From NCBI GenBank assembly GCA_036924085.1, contig JAVGWX010000007.1, positions 101,712,236 through 101,776,235 of the forward strand: a stretch of 64,000 bases of DNA, read 5' to 3'. Shown here one piece after another: positions 10,719-22,424 of the stretch; position 1 is the stretch's first letter, and the number at the start of each line of letters is the position of its first letter. A program made the translations under genes and the position numbers. This DNA comes from Ariolimax columbianus. Its lineage: Eukaryota; Mollusca; Gastropoda; Stylommatophora; Arionidae. The notes under the pieces were generated by a model. It saw only the letters and a list, made by a program, of their open reading frames with translations. It made no database searches and was not told the DNA's origin.

Positions 10719-11332
10719 TAATCTGTCTATGACTCTCCATACAGGTCAGGGCATATTATATACTGACGCAAGTTCTTCTTTGATCTCCATCCATTCCTCA
10801 CCGTGTCTTTGACGTCGCTTGTCCGTGCAGTTTTTCTCTGGTTTCTGGTCTGTAAGCTGCACAGGTAATGTGAAACTTGTCTTTGATGCCAGCTGCCCCT
10901 CTTCTGGTTTATATCCTTAAAGAGGGTGCTGGATTATATCCATAAAGAGGGTGCTGGATTATATCCACACAAAATAATGGGTGGGGACGGGGCGGGGTTG
11001 GAAGGGGGGAGGAGAGTTGTTGGCAGGTCTCAAGTATACTGGCCAAGTATCTTATTTCTAGGGGCCATGTCGGGTCCTGTCAGGTTTTATGTCTTGTGAT
11101 GTTGTTGCTTGCATTTAAAAGATTACTATTTCTTGAATGGGGTGGCAAATACGTTGTGTAATGTTATCGGGTTTCAATAGCCAGCCGGAGTGTAATTGAT
11201 GTCCTAGTTTATAACCAATGTTTTGTTTGGTTGGCTCCAGGATGTGTTGGGACTGTATATGTGCTGAGCCATGGCAACGGGGGTTTATTACAAAAAGGAT
11301 TATTTGTAAGATTTGTCTCGGCCGTGGTGCGA

Positions 11333-11760
11333 ATACCTGTGTGTCTGTCTGTTTGTGAGTATGTCTGTCTGTTGAATGTGTCTGTCTGTCTGTCTGTGGG
11401 TGTGTCTGTCTGTGAGTGTGCCTGTCTGTCTGTGAGTGTGTCTGTCTCTGAGTCTGTCTGTCTGTGAGTGTGTCTGTCTGTGAGTGTGCCTGTCTGTCTG
11501 TGAGTGTGTCTGTCTGTCTGTGTGCATGTATGTCTGTGAGTGTGTCTGTCTGTGAGTGTGCCTGTCTGTCTGTGAGCGTGTCTGTCTGTCTGTGAGTATG
11601 TCTGTCTGTGAGTGTGCCTGTCTGTCTGTGAGTGTGTCTGTCTGTCTGTGAGTGTGCCTGTCTGTTTATTCAGTGTGTATGGCTGTCTGTTGAGTCTGTC
11701 TGTGAGTGTGTCTGTCTGTCTGTTGAGTCTGTCTGTCTGTGAGTGTGTCTGGGTGTTTGA
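11333..11760. repeat. TGTC/TGAG microsatellite-like array
   Basis: Runs of TGTCTGTCTG alternate with TGAGTGTGTC and TGAGTGTGCC, giving a strongly G/T-rich plus strand for about 430 bp. Confidence 0.92.
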
Positions 11761-11939
11761 GAGATGAAAGGCAAAGACACTGACGTCGGTTTTCCTAAAA
11801 CAATTTTTGTCTAATGGCTATTTCACATAGTCCTCCAATTGAATGCCTTAATAATCTGCTAATGTTATCTTATTTTTACGCTGCTTTGTTATTTAAACTG
11901 ACATTGGAGTATACTTTCAACCATTCCATCTGAGCTCAT

Positions 11940-12700
11940 TAAGAAAACTAAATAGATTTGTTTTCTCCGTTCTTTGCCATCAGCCATACAATAGTGTTCT
12001 CACGAACAATAACTCTCGTCTCGGATCCATCTAGAAAGGGTGACAACTGTTGCTCATTATCTCGGTAGTCCACGTTTCCGGCTGGATTCCGACACATCAT
12101 GAGCCCAAGTAGCGGATCTGATAACATCTTTGAGTTACACTGGCGGACAGATATGATCTCCCACGGTAAATTATTTTCATTCTTCTGCTGGGAAAGCCCA
12201 GGACGATCTCTTCTACTCGCGAATTGAGATTGGTACTCTGATATCCAGTCGGATGAGAAGCTCAATTTTCCGGCGCTTTCTTCCGCCGGTCCCTACCGCT
12301 TCACCGCCCGTTGTATCGGCAGTAACTACCCTCAATTTTCAAACAGTGACAAGCAATGAAAACGGTCCGTGTACCGGTGGCTTTCTTGTACTTTACGTAG
12401 GCGATTGTCCCAGCCTCCGGGCTTGACAGAGTAGCACAAACTGGGAAAATTTTATGTGTTAGTGGCGACCCCCTGCATCGTCGGCTCGCCAGGTGCCGGG
12501 GGTTTGTGGGGGCCTTCGAGTGTTGAGACCGTCCCATGTCCGCCCGCTTTCCTGGCTTACACGATACCGGACAAAGATGGCCCCAACGCTGCATTGAGCA
12601 TAATAGACTTACTCACGACGGGAATGCAGTGGATTGTGGGCTCTGTGTGTGGGTTAGTGCGCTTTCTGAAGGCATCGTCATGTTAGAGAGACGAGGATAG
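11940..12700. other. Unrecognised low-repeat block
   Basis: This relatively GC-balanced stretch lacks tandem repeats. On the minus strand 12265-11948 is a 105-codon open frame containing PWEIISVRQCNSKMLSD and NPAGNVDYRDNEQQLSPF, and 12594-12301 is a second of 97 codons. I recognise no family and no splice signals that clearly support an exon. It could be an old retrocopy, a transposon fragment or unique intron sequence. Confidence 0.3.
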
Positions 12701-12854
12701 GTCAGCTGCCCAACAGAGCATGACACGAGCAGAAGCTGACTGAAGTGTGGCTTAATCCCGCCAAGGTGGGACACTTTCCAAATCTTATATTTACACACAC
12801 GTCCAACAGTTTGTTTAGTGCGAGTGACTTTCTGTGTCTGACAGGATGCTTGAA

Positions 12855-13108
12855 ATAATATACAAGCGCTAACTGATGGTCCGCCGGGGATGTCACAGGC
12901 AGCATGTCGTAAGAGGCGACTAACTGTGTGACAAAGCATAACACCGGCCATAGAGCAGAATCGATGGCGCCTAACAGGCTGCGGGTCTACTTTGCTCTAG
13001 TATTTTAGTCTATTAAGATGAACTCGCACATCGGTTAACCACAGAGCTGGAACCTACACAGGGGCATTTGCCTTTGTAGAACTACAGGTCGACTAAGAAC
13101 TAAGAACG
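12855..13108 (+). mobile_element. SINE-like interspersed repeat, copy 1
   Basis: It begins GGTCCGCCGGGG, contains GCATGTCGTAAGAGGCGACT, ATAACACCGGCCAT and TTTGCTCTAGTATTTTAGTC, and ends GTCGACTAAGAACTAAGAA. The copies at 38878-39243 (minus) and 58535-58812 (plus) share all of these blocks in order. Part of the middle is deleted here. The origin of the family is not identified. Confidence 0.75.
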
Positions 13109-13159
13109 GGTGATAACTCATTTTTACAGGGATACCAAGAAATATCTAAGCGTAATTTA

Positions 13160-13220
13160 GACACATGCGCGCACACACGCACACACTCACACATACACAC
13201 TTACACAAACATACACATAC
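13160..13220. repeat. CA-rich microsatellite
   Basis: Interrupted ACACAC tract with ACGC, ACTC and ACAT variants. Confidence 0.85.
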
Positions 13221-14204
13221 ATGAGTTCAAGTCAGTAAATAGGTCATCAATAACTTCTTTTTTATTTTTGTTCTGAAGGTTCAATGAGATGCGACCTTGA
13301 GAAACTATTTCTTATAGAACTGAATTTGTCCGTTACCTCTCTACATGACTTCCACCAACATCGATCCACCTATCCCATCGTTTTATCGGGTCTCAAAGAC
13401 CTGCACCATGGAAGTCTTTGGTCTGCTGTCTCAGTTACATTAAACCTCATCGCCATTGGCGAAATTTGCTCTGCCAAATGCATTATGCTGTAAGCTAAAC
13501 CATGAGAACAAATACAGTTTCTATCGGTTATCGGTTCTCAATTATCAGCTCGAATTAGCTCTCTCATCCGCAGCACAAATGCTGTTTGTTGCAAACTGAA
13601 CAGGACAACTAACTCGGGCCTGATCAGCAGTTTTTGGTTCATAGTCCTTGAGAAAATTCATCGACCCATTTAAACATCGTTTTACCCGACAAACACTTCT
13701 CACTGTAAACATTTAGCAATTTATTATAAATATTCTTTGCATAAAGTTCCTCTTGTCAATGCCCCCCCCTCCTCCCTCAAAGAAAAGACGCCCCTCATCC
13801 CCTGCCCTCCCCCCCCCCCAAAAAAAAACAAAAAAAACAAAACAAACAAACAGCATTTGTATTTTGACACGGACGCCATTTTGTATCTTAGCTGCGCATG
13901 TGCATGCGATACCTAACGTCCGCTACCTACAGTGAACACAAAGTTGGATGTTTCTGCCCCTTAATGACTGCTACCTACAGTGAACATGAAGTTGGATGTT
14001 TCTGCCCCCTAATGTCACCTTTAAAAACAACCAGCTATATTTTCCGATATCCCATATCAGTGTTGACCTAGTTACAGATAAACCTCTTATGTATGTATGT
14101 TTATATAGATGTGTATGTGTGTCATTGACGTCAGTTCGTCGTGGTCTCTCTATGTAACTCAAAACTTCAAGACTGTTTATATTTATTAATGCGTGTTCAT
14201 TCAC

Positions 14205-14530
14205 AATCCATCACACATACACTAGCACGCGAACGCGCGCGCACACACATAATCTGTAAAAGAGTGAGAAAGAGAAATGATAGCACACGTACACAAGAAG
14301 ACACACGTGCAAGCACAAACACACGTACACAAAGAGACACACGTACACGCACAAATGCACGTAGACAAGAAGACACATATACAAGCACAACCACATATAC
14401 ACAAGTTTACACATACAAGTACACACACAAACACACACACACAAGCACAATGAACACATACAAGCACACTCACACATACAAGCACACACACAAGCATCAC
14501 TCACATATACAAAAATGCACACATGAAGAA
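14205..14530. repeat. CA-rich complex microsatellite
   Basis: Imperfect ACACACGTACACAAG-type units run for about 325 bp. The plus strand is strongly A/C-biased. Confidence 0.88.
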
Positions 14531-15272
14531 CTAGCAGTACAGACATACAGACTGACTGAACTATATATTTACACATTTAATCATATTGCTTCCACATGTT
14601 TGCACACTCGATTGCGATATACAAAAAGACATTTACACCCCCTGTGTAGGATGGGAGTGACTAAGTAAGCGAGCATCCAATCAAAATTGAGCTTTGACTT
14701 CCGGCAGCCATCTTGTTTTCCTCATGTGTATTTCTAGAAGCCGCGTCTCTCGGGTGAGACGTCACTGCGAGGGAGCATTTTGTCCACGTGTGGATTCCAG
14801 TCCAGAGTGTGTCTAGATTTGCACTCTTTCCTCCCGTGGAGTTGAGTGGTTAGAGTGCATTCTTCAAACATCGAGGGTACTGGTTTTGGTCTCCGGTCTC
14901 AATGGACTCAAACAGATTGTCATTAGGGTAAACAAAATGACAAACATTTATGGAAGGAGTCACGGCGAGGAATGATACTGGTCAACCATTAACGGAATTT
15001 GGTACAGTCTAATTCGTGGATGCTTTCAACTCCCTCACTCACCCTCTCACTAACTCACTCACTAACTCACTCAATACAATCATATACTGTTGGTATACTT
15101 TTGTGCGTAAGAACTTTCTTTGTAAGAGATGTGGGTGATGTTTCTGGTCACAGGGATGAGGAAGAAGTGTTGCAGAGAGAGAGAGAGAGGGAGGCAAAAC
15201 AAAGACAATCTATTTGATATATACACCACTGACGGTCGAACACCTTGTACGGTCGAACATCATGGCTATGAA

Positions 15273-18200
15273 TATGATCAATGGCGAATTCATGAAATGG
15301 AAAGTGAAAGTTGGGGAGATGAACGGTTATATGATCAATGGCGAATTCATGAAATGGAAAGTGAAAGTTGGGGAGATGAACGGTTATATGATCAATGGCG
15401 AATTCATGAAATGGAAAGTGAAAGTTGGGGAGATGAACGGTTATATGATCAATGGCGAATTCATGAAATGGAAAGTGAAAGTTGGGGAGATGAACGGTTA
15501 TATGATCAATGGCGAATTCATGAAATGGAAAGTGAAAGTTGGGGAGATGAACGGTTATATGATCAATGGCGAATTCATGAAATGGAAAGTGAAAGTTGGG
15601 GAGATGAACGGTTATATGATCAATGGCGAATTCATGAAATGGAAAGTGAAAGTTGGGGAGATGAACGGTTATATGATCAATGGCGAATTCATGAAATGGA
15701 AAGTGAAAGTTGGGGAGATGAACGGTTATATGATCAATGGCGAATTCATGAAATGGAAAGTGAAAGTTGGGGAGATGAACGGTTATATGATCAATGGCGA
15801 ATTCATGAAATGGAAAGTGAAAGTTGGGGAGATGAACGGTTATATGATCAATGGCGAATTCATGAAATGGAAAGTGAAAGTTGGGGAGATGAACGGTTAT
15901 ATGATCAATGGCGAATTCATGAAATGGAAAGTGAAAGTTGGGGAGATGAACGGTTATATGATCAATGGCGAATTCATGAAATGGAAAGTGAAAGTTGAGG
16001 AGATGAACGGTTATATGATCAATGGCGAATTCATGAAATGGAAAGTGAAAGTTGGGGAGATGAACGGTTATATGATCAATGGCGAATTCATGAAATGGAA
16101 AGTGAAAGTTGGGGAGATGAACGGTTATATGATCAATGGCGAATTCATGAAATGGAAAGTGAAAGTTGGGGAGATGAACGGTTATATGATCAATGGCGAA
16201 TTCATGAAATGGAAAGTGAAAGTTGGGGAGATGAACGGTTATATGATCAATGGCGAATTCATGAAATGGAAAGTGAAAGTTGGGGAGATGAACGGTTATA
16301 TGATCAATGGCGAATTCATGAAATGGAAAGTGAAAGTTGGGGAGATGAACGGTTATATGATCAATGGCGAATTCATGAAATGGAAAGTGAAAGTTGGGGA
16401 GATGAACGGTTATATGATCAATGGCGAATTCATGAAATGGAAAGTGAAAGTTGGGGAGATGAACGGTTATATGATCAATGGCGAATTCATGAAATGGAAA
16501 GTGAAAGTTGGGGAGATGAACGGTTATATGATCAATGGCGAATTCATGAAATGGAAAGTGAAAGTTGGGGAGATGAACGGTTATATGATCAATGGCGAAT
16601 TCATGAAATGGAAAGTGAAAGTTGGGGAGATGAACGGTTATATGATCAATGGCGAATTCATGAAATGGAAAGTGAAAGTTGGGGAGATGAACGGTTATAT
16701 GATCAATGGCGAATTCATGAAATGGAAAGTGAAAGTTGGGGAGATGAACGGTTATATGATCAATGGCGAATTCATGAAATGGAAAGTGAAAGTTGGGGAG
16801 ATGAACGGTTATATGATCAATGGCGAATTCATGAAATGGAAAGTGAAAGTTGGGGAGATGAACGGTTATATGATCAATGGCGAATTCATGAAATGGAAAG
16901 TGAAAGTTGGGGAGATGAACGGTTATATGATCAATGGCGAATTCATGAAATGGAAAGTGAAAGTTGGGGAGATGAACGGTTATATGATCAATGGCGAATT
17001 CATGAAATGGAAAGTGAAAGTTGGGGAGATGAACGGTTATATGATCAATGGCGAATTCATGAAATGGAAAGTGAAAGTTGGGGAGATGAACGGTTATATG
17101 ATCAATGGCGAATTCATGAAATGGAAAGTGAAAGTTGGGGAGATGAACGGTTATATGATCAATGGCGAATTCATGAAATGGAAAGTGAAAGTTGGGGAGA
17201 TGAACGGTTATATGATCAATGGCGAATTCATGAAATGGAAAGTGAAAGTTGGGGAGATGAACGGTTATATGATCAATGGCGAATTCATGAAATGGAAAGT
17301 GAAAGTTGGGGAGATGAACGGTTATATGATCAATGGCGAATTCATGAAATGGAAAGTGAAAGTTGGGGAGATGAACGGTTATATGATCAATGGCGAATTC
17401 ATGAAATGGAAAGTGAAAGTTGGGGAGATGAACGGTTATATGATCAATGGCGAATTCATGAAATGGAAAGTGAAAGTTGGGGAGATGAACGGTTATATGA
17501 TCAATGGCGAATTCATGAAATGGAAAGTGAAAGTTGGGGAGATGAACGGTTATATGATCAATGGCGAATTCATGAAATGGAAAGTGAAAGTTGGGGAGAT
17601 GAACGGTTATATGATCAATGGCGAATTCATGAAATGGAAAGTGAAAGTTGGGGAGATGAACGGTTATATGATCAATGGCGAATTCATGAAATGGAAAGTG
17701 AAAGTTGGGGAGATGAACGGTTATATGATCAATGGCGAATTCATGAAATGGAAAGTGAAAGTTGGGGAGATGAACGGTTATATGATCAATGGCGAATTCA
17801 TGAAATGGAAAGTGAAAGTTGGGGAGATGAACGGTTATATGATCAATGGCGAATTCATGAAATGGAAAGTGAAAGTTGGGGAGATGAACGGTTATATGAT
17901 CAATGGCGAATTCATGAAATGGAAAGTGAAAGTTGGGGAGATGAACGGTTATATGATCAATGGCGAATTCATGAAATGGAAAGTGAAAGTTGGGGAGATG
18001 AACGGTTATATGATCAATGGCGAATTCATGAAATGGAAAGTGAAAGTTGGGGAGATGAACGGTTATATGATCAATGGCGAATTCATGAAATGGAAAGTGA
18101 AAGTTGGGGAGATGAACGGTTATATGATCAATGGCGAATTCATGAAATGGAAAGTGAAAGTTGGGGAGATGAACGGTTATATGATCAATGGCGAATTCAT

Positions 18201-21200
18201 GAAATGGAAAGTGAAAGTTGGGGAGATGAACGGTTATATGATCAATGGCGAATTCATGAAATGGAAAGTGAAAGTTGGGGAGATGAACGGTTATATGATC
18301 AATGGCGAATTCATGAAATGGAAAGTGAAAGTTGGGGAGATGAACGGTTATATGATCAATGGCGAATTCATGAAATGGAAAGTGAAAGTTGGGGAGATGA
18401 ACGGTTATATGATCAATGGCGAATTCATGAAATGGAAAGTGAAAGTTGGGGAGATGAACGGTTATATGATCAATGGCGAATTCATGAAATGGAAAGTGAA
18501 AGTTGGGGAGATGAACGGTTATATGATCAATGGCGAATTCATGAAATGGAAAGTGAAAGTTGGGGAGATGAACGGTTATATGATCAATGGCGAATTCATG
18601 AAATGGAAAGTGAAAGTTGGGGAGATGAACGGTTATATGATCAATGGCGAATTCATGAAATGGAAAGTGAAAGTTGGGGAGATGAACGGTTATATGATCA
18701 ATGGCGAATTCATGAAATGGAAAGTGAAAGTTGGGGAGATGAACGGTTATATGATCAATGGCGAATTCATGAAATGGAAAGTGAAAGTTGGGGAGATGAA
18801 CGGTTATATGATCAATGGCGAATTCATGAAATGGAAAGTGAAAGTTGGGGAGATGAACGGTTATATGATCAATGGCGAATTCATGAAATGGAAAGTGAAA
18901 GTTGGGGAGATGAACGGTTATATGATCAATGGCGAATTCATGAAATGGAAAGTGAAAGTTGGGGAGATGAACGGTTATATGATCAATGGCGAATTCATGA
19001 AATGGAAAGTGAAAGTTGGGGAGATGAACGGTTATATGATCAATGGCGAATTCATGAAATGGAAAGTGAAAGTTGGGGAGATGAACGGTTATATGATCAA
19101 TGGCGAATTCATGAAATGGAAAGTGAAAGTTGGGGAGATGAACGGTTATATGATCAATGGCGAATTCATGAAATGGAAAGTGAAAGTTGGGGAGATGAAC
19201 GGTTATATGATCAATGGCGAATTCATGAAATGGAAAGTGAAAGTTGGGGAGATGAACGGTTATATGATCAATGGCGAATTCATGAAATGGAAAGTGAAAG
19301 TTGGGGAGATGAACGGTTATATGATCAATGGCGAATTCATGAAATGGAAAGTGAAAGTTGGGGAGATGAACGGTTAATTGATCAATGGCGAATTCATGAA
19401 ATGGAAAGTGAAAGTTGGGGAGATGAACGGTTATATGATCAATGGCGAATTCATGAAATGGAAAGTGAAAGTTGGGGAGATGAACGGTTATATGATCAAT
19501 GGCGAATTCATGAAATGGAAAGTGAAAGTTGGGGAGATGAACGGTTATATGATCAATGGCGAATTCATGAAATGGAAAGTGAAAGTTGGGGAGATGAACG
19601 GTTATATGATCAATGGCGAATTCATGAAATGGAAAGTGAAAGTTGGGGAGATGAACGGTTATATGATCAATGGCGAATTCATGAAATGGAAAGTGAAAGT
19701 TGGGGAGATGAACGGTTATATGATCAATGGCGAATTCATGAAATGGAAAGTGAAAGTTGGGGAGATGAACGGTTATATGATCAATGGCGAATTCATGAAA
19801 TGGAAAGTGAAAGTTGGGGAGATGAACGGTTATATGATCAATGGCGAATTCATGAAATGGAAAGTGAAAGTTGGGGAGATGAACGGTTATATGATCAATG
19901 GCGAATTCATGAAATGGAAAGTGAAAGTTGGGGAGATGAACGGTTATATGATCAATGGCGAATTCATGAAATGGAAAGTGAAAGTTGGGGAGATGAACGG
20001 TTATATGATCAATGGCGAATTCATGAAATGGAAAGTGAAAGTTGGGGAGATGAACGGTTATATGATCAATGGCGAATTCATGAAATGGAAAGTGAAAGTT
20101 GGGGAGATGAACGGTTATATGATCAATGGCGAATTCATGAAATGGAAAGTGAAAGTTGGGGAGATGAACGGTTATATGATCAATGGCGAATTCATGAAAT
20201 GGAAAGTGAAAGTTGGGGAGATGAACGGTTATATGATCAATGGCGAATTCATGAAATGGAAAGTGAAAGTTGGGGAGATGAACGGTTATATGATCAATGG
20301 CGAATTCATGAAATGGAAAGTGAAAGTTGGGGAGATGAACGGTTATATGATCAATGGCGAATTCATGAAATGGAAAGTGAAAGTTGGGGAGATGAACGGT
20401 TATATGATCAATGGCGAATTCATGAAATGGAAAGTGAAAGTTGGGGAGATGAACGGTTATATGATCAATGGCGAATTCATGAAATGGAAAGTGAAAGTTG
20501 GGGAGATGAACGGTTATATGATCAATGGCGAATTCATGAAATGGAAAGTGAAAGTTGGGGAGATGAACGGTTATATGATCAATGGCGAATTCATGAAATG
20601 GAAAGTGAAAGTTGGGGAGATGAACGGTTATATGATCAATGGCGAATTCATGAAATGGAAAGTGAAAGTTGGGGAGATGAACGGTTATATGATCAATGGC
20701 GAATTCATGAAATGGAAAGTGAAAGTTGGGGAGATGAACGGTTATATGATCAATGGCGAATTCATGAAATGGAAAGTGAAAGTTGGGGAGATGAACGGTT
20801 ATATGATCAATGGCGAATTCATGAAATGGAAAGTGAAAGTTGGGGAGATGAACGGTTATATGATCAATGGCGAATTCATGAAATGGAAAGTGAAAGTTGG
20901 GGAGATGAACGGTTATATGATCAATGGCGAATTCATGAAATGGAAAGTGAAAGTTGGGGAGATGAACGGTTATATGATCAATGGCGAATTCATGAAATGG
21001 AAAGTGAAAGTTGGGGAGATGAACGGTTATATGATCAATGGCGAATTCATGAAATGGAAAGTGAAAGTTGGGGAGATGAACGGTTATATGATCAATGGCG
21101 AATTCATGAAATGGAAAGTGAAAGTTGGGGAGATGAACGGTTATATGATCAATGGCGAATTCATGAAATGGAAAGTGAAAGTTGGGGAGATGAACGGTTA

Positions 21201-21771
21201 TATGATCAATGGCGAATTCATGAAATGGAAAGTGAAAGTTGGGGAGATGAACGGTTATATGATCAATGGCGAATTCATGAAATGGAAAGTGAAAGTTGGG
21301 GAGATGAACGGTTATATGATCAATGGCGAATTCATGAAATGGAAAGTGAAAGTTGGGGAGATGAACGGTTATATGATCAATGGCGAATTCATGAAATGGA
21401 AAGTGAAAGTTGGGGAGATGAACGGTTATATGATCAATGGCGAATTCATGAAATGGAAAGTGAAAGTTGGGGAGATGAACGGTTATATGATCAATGGCGA
21501 ATTCATGAAATGGAAAGTGAAAGTTGGGGAGATGAACGGTTATATGATCAATGGCGAATTCATGAAATGGAAAGTGAAAGTTGGGGAGATGAACGGTTAT
21601 ATGATCAATGGCGAATTCATGAAATGGAAAGTGAAAGTTGGGGAGATGAACGGTTATATGATCAATGGCGAATTCATGAAATGGAAAGTGAAAGTTGGGG
21701 AGATGAACGGTTATATGATCAATGGCGAATTCATGAAATGGAAAGTGAAAGTTGGGGAGATGAACGGTTAT
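15273..21771. repeat. Giant 57-bp satellite-like array, about 114 units
   Basis: 6499 bp of head-to-tail 57-bp units starting TATGATCAATGGCGAATTCA and ending GGGGAGATGAACGGTTA. Conceptual translation in three frames shows only two variant units: G to A at 15998 and a TA to AT swap at 19377-19378. All others appear identical. Since 57 is 19 codons and the unit lacks stops in two plus frames and one minus frame, very long open frames result, all repetitive. Each unit carries TGATCA, GAATTC and the palindrome TTCATGAA. The 5' flank has a short duplication of ACGGTCGAACA; the 3' flank is a LINE fragment. Confidence 0.99.
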
Positions 21772-21819
21772 CGAGACCAGGGTCACGATGATGTTGTATC
21801 ATTACATCTGTTCACCAAG

Positions 21820-21880
21820 TTGTTGTTATTACCGAGCTATCATCGCCGGGCTCTCGCCCTTTGGCCCAATGCCATGTAAG
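21820..21880 (-). mobile_element. 5'-truncated LINE 3' end (AAC tail), minus strand
   Basis: The minus strand reads YMALGQRARARR then stop, followed by AATAACAACAAC. This is the C-terminus and tail type of the LINE at 51445-53528 and the fragment at 7353-7490. It sits about 50 bases past the end of the 57-bp array. Confidence 0.65.
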
Positions 21881-22057
21881 GATTTCTGCACGTGTGTTTT
21901 AGTTGTTGTCTAGTGCCATACACAGTGTTTCACATATCTGGACTCGGAGGAAGAGCATTTTTCTAACATCGCTGAGCGGAGAACACACAGATGGGGATCA
22001 ATGGTTTCGTCTGGCTGTGGGTGCAGTTGGTACTCTGGAGTGTTGTGATTGGATTCA

Positions 22058-22397
22058 GTTAAGGTGCTTGTGGTGGGATGTTTTGGGTTCAGTTCAGGTG
22101 TTTGTGGTGGGATGTGTTGGGTTCAGTTCAGGTGCTTGTGGTGGGATGTTTTGGGTTCAGTTCAGGTGCTTGTGGTGGGATGTTTTGGGTTCAGTTCAGG
22201 TGTTTGTGGTGGGATGTGTTGGGTTCAGTTCAGGTGCTTGTGGTGGGATGTTTTGGGTTCAGTTCAGGTGATTGTGGTGGGATGTTTTGGGTTCAGTTCA
22301 GGTGCTTGTGGTGGGATGTGTTGGGTTCAGTTCAGGTGCTTGTGGTGGGATGTTTTGGGTTCAGTTCAGGTGCTTGTGGTGAGATGTTTTGGGTTCA
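22058..22397. repeat. 34-bp tandem array, about 10 units
   Basis: The unit contains GGTGCTTGTGGTGGGATGTT and TTGGGTTCAGTTCA. T/G alternation at TTTTGG or TGTTGG marks unit subtypes. The plus strand is very G/T-rich. Confidence 0.95.
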
Positions 22398-22424
22398 CAG
22401 CCGGGAAGGGCCGATCTGCTTCTA

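Noticed and set aside
14820..14910. tRNA-like head GAGTTGAGTGGTTAGAGTGC
   Set aside because: There is an A-box-like segment but no acceptable B box at the right distance.
15148..21879. Open frames of over 800 to 2200 codons on both strands across the 57-bp array as a giant repetitive protein gene
   Set aside because: They follow automatically from a stop-free unit of 57 bp. They occur in three frames at once, lie within the intron of another gene and have no flanking non-repeat domain.
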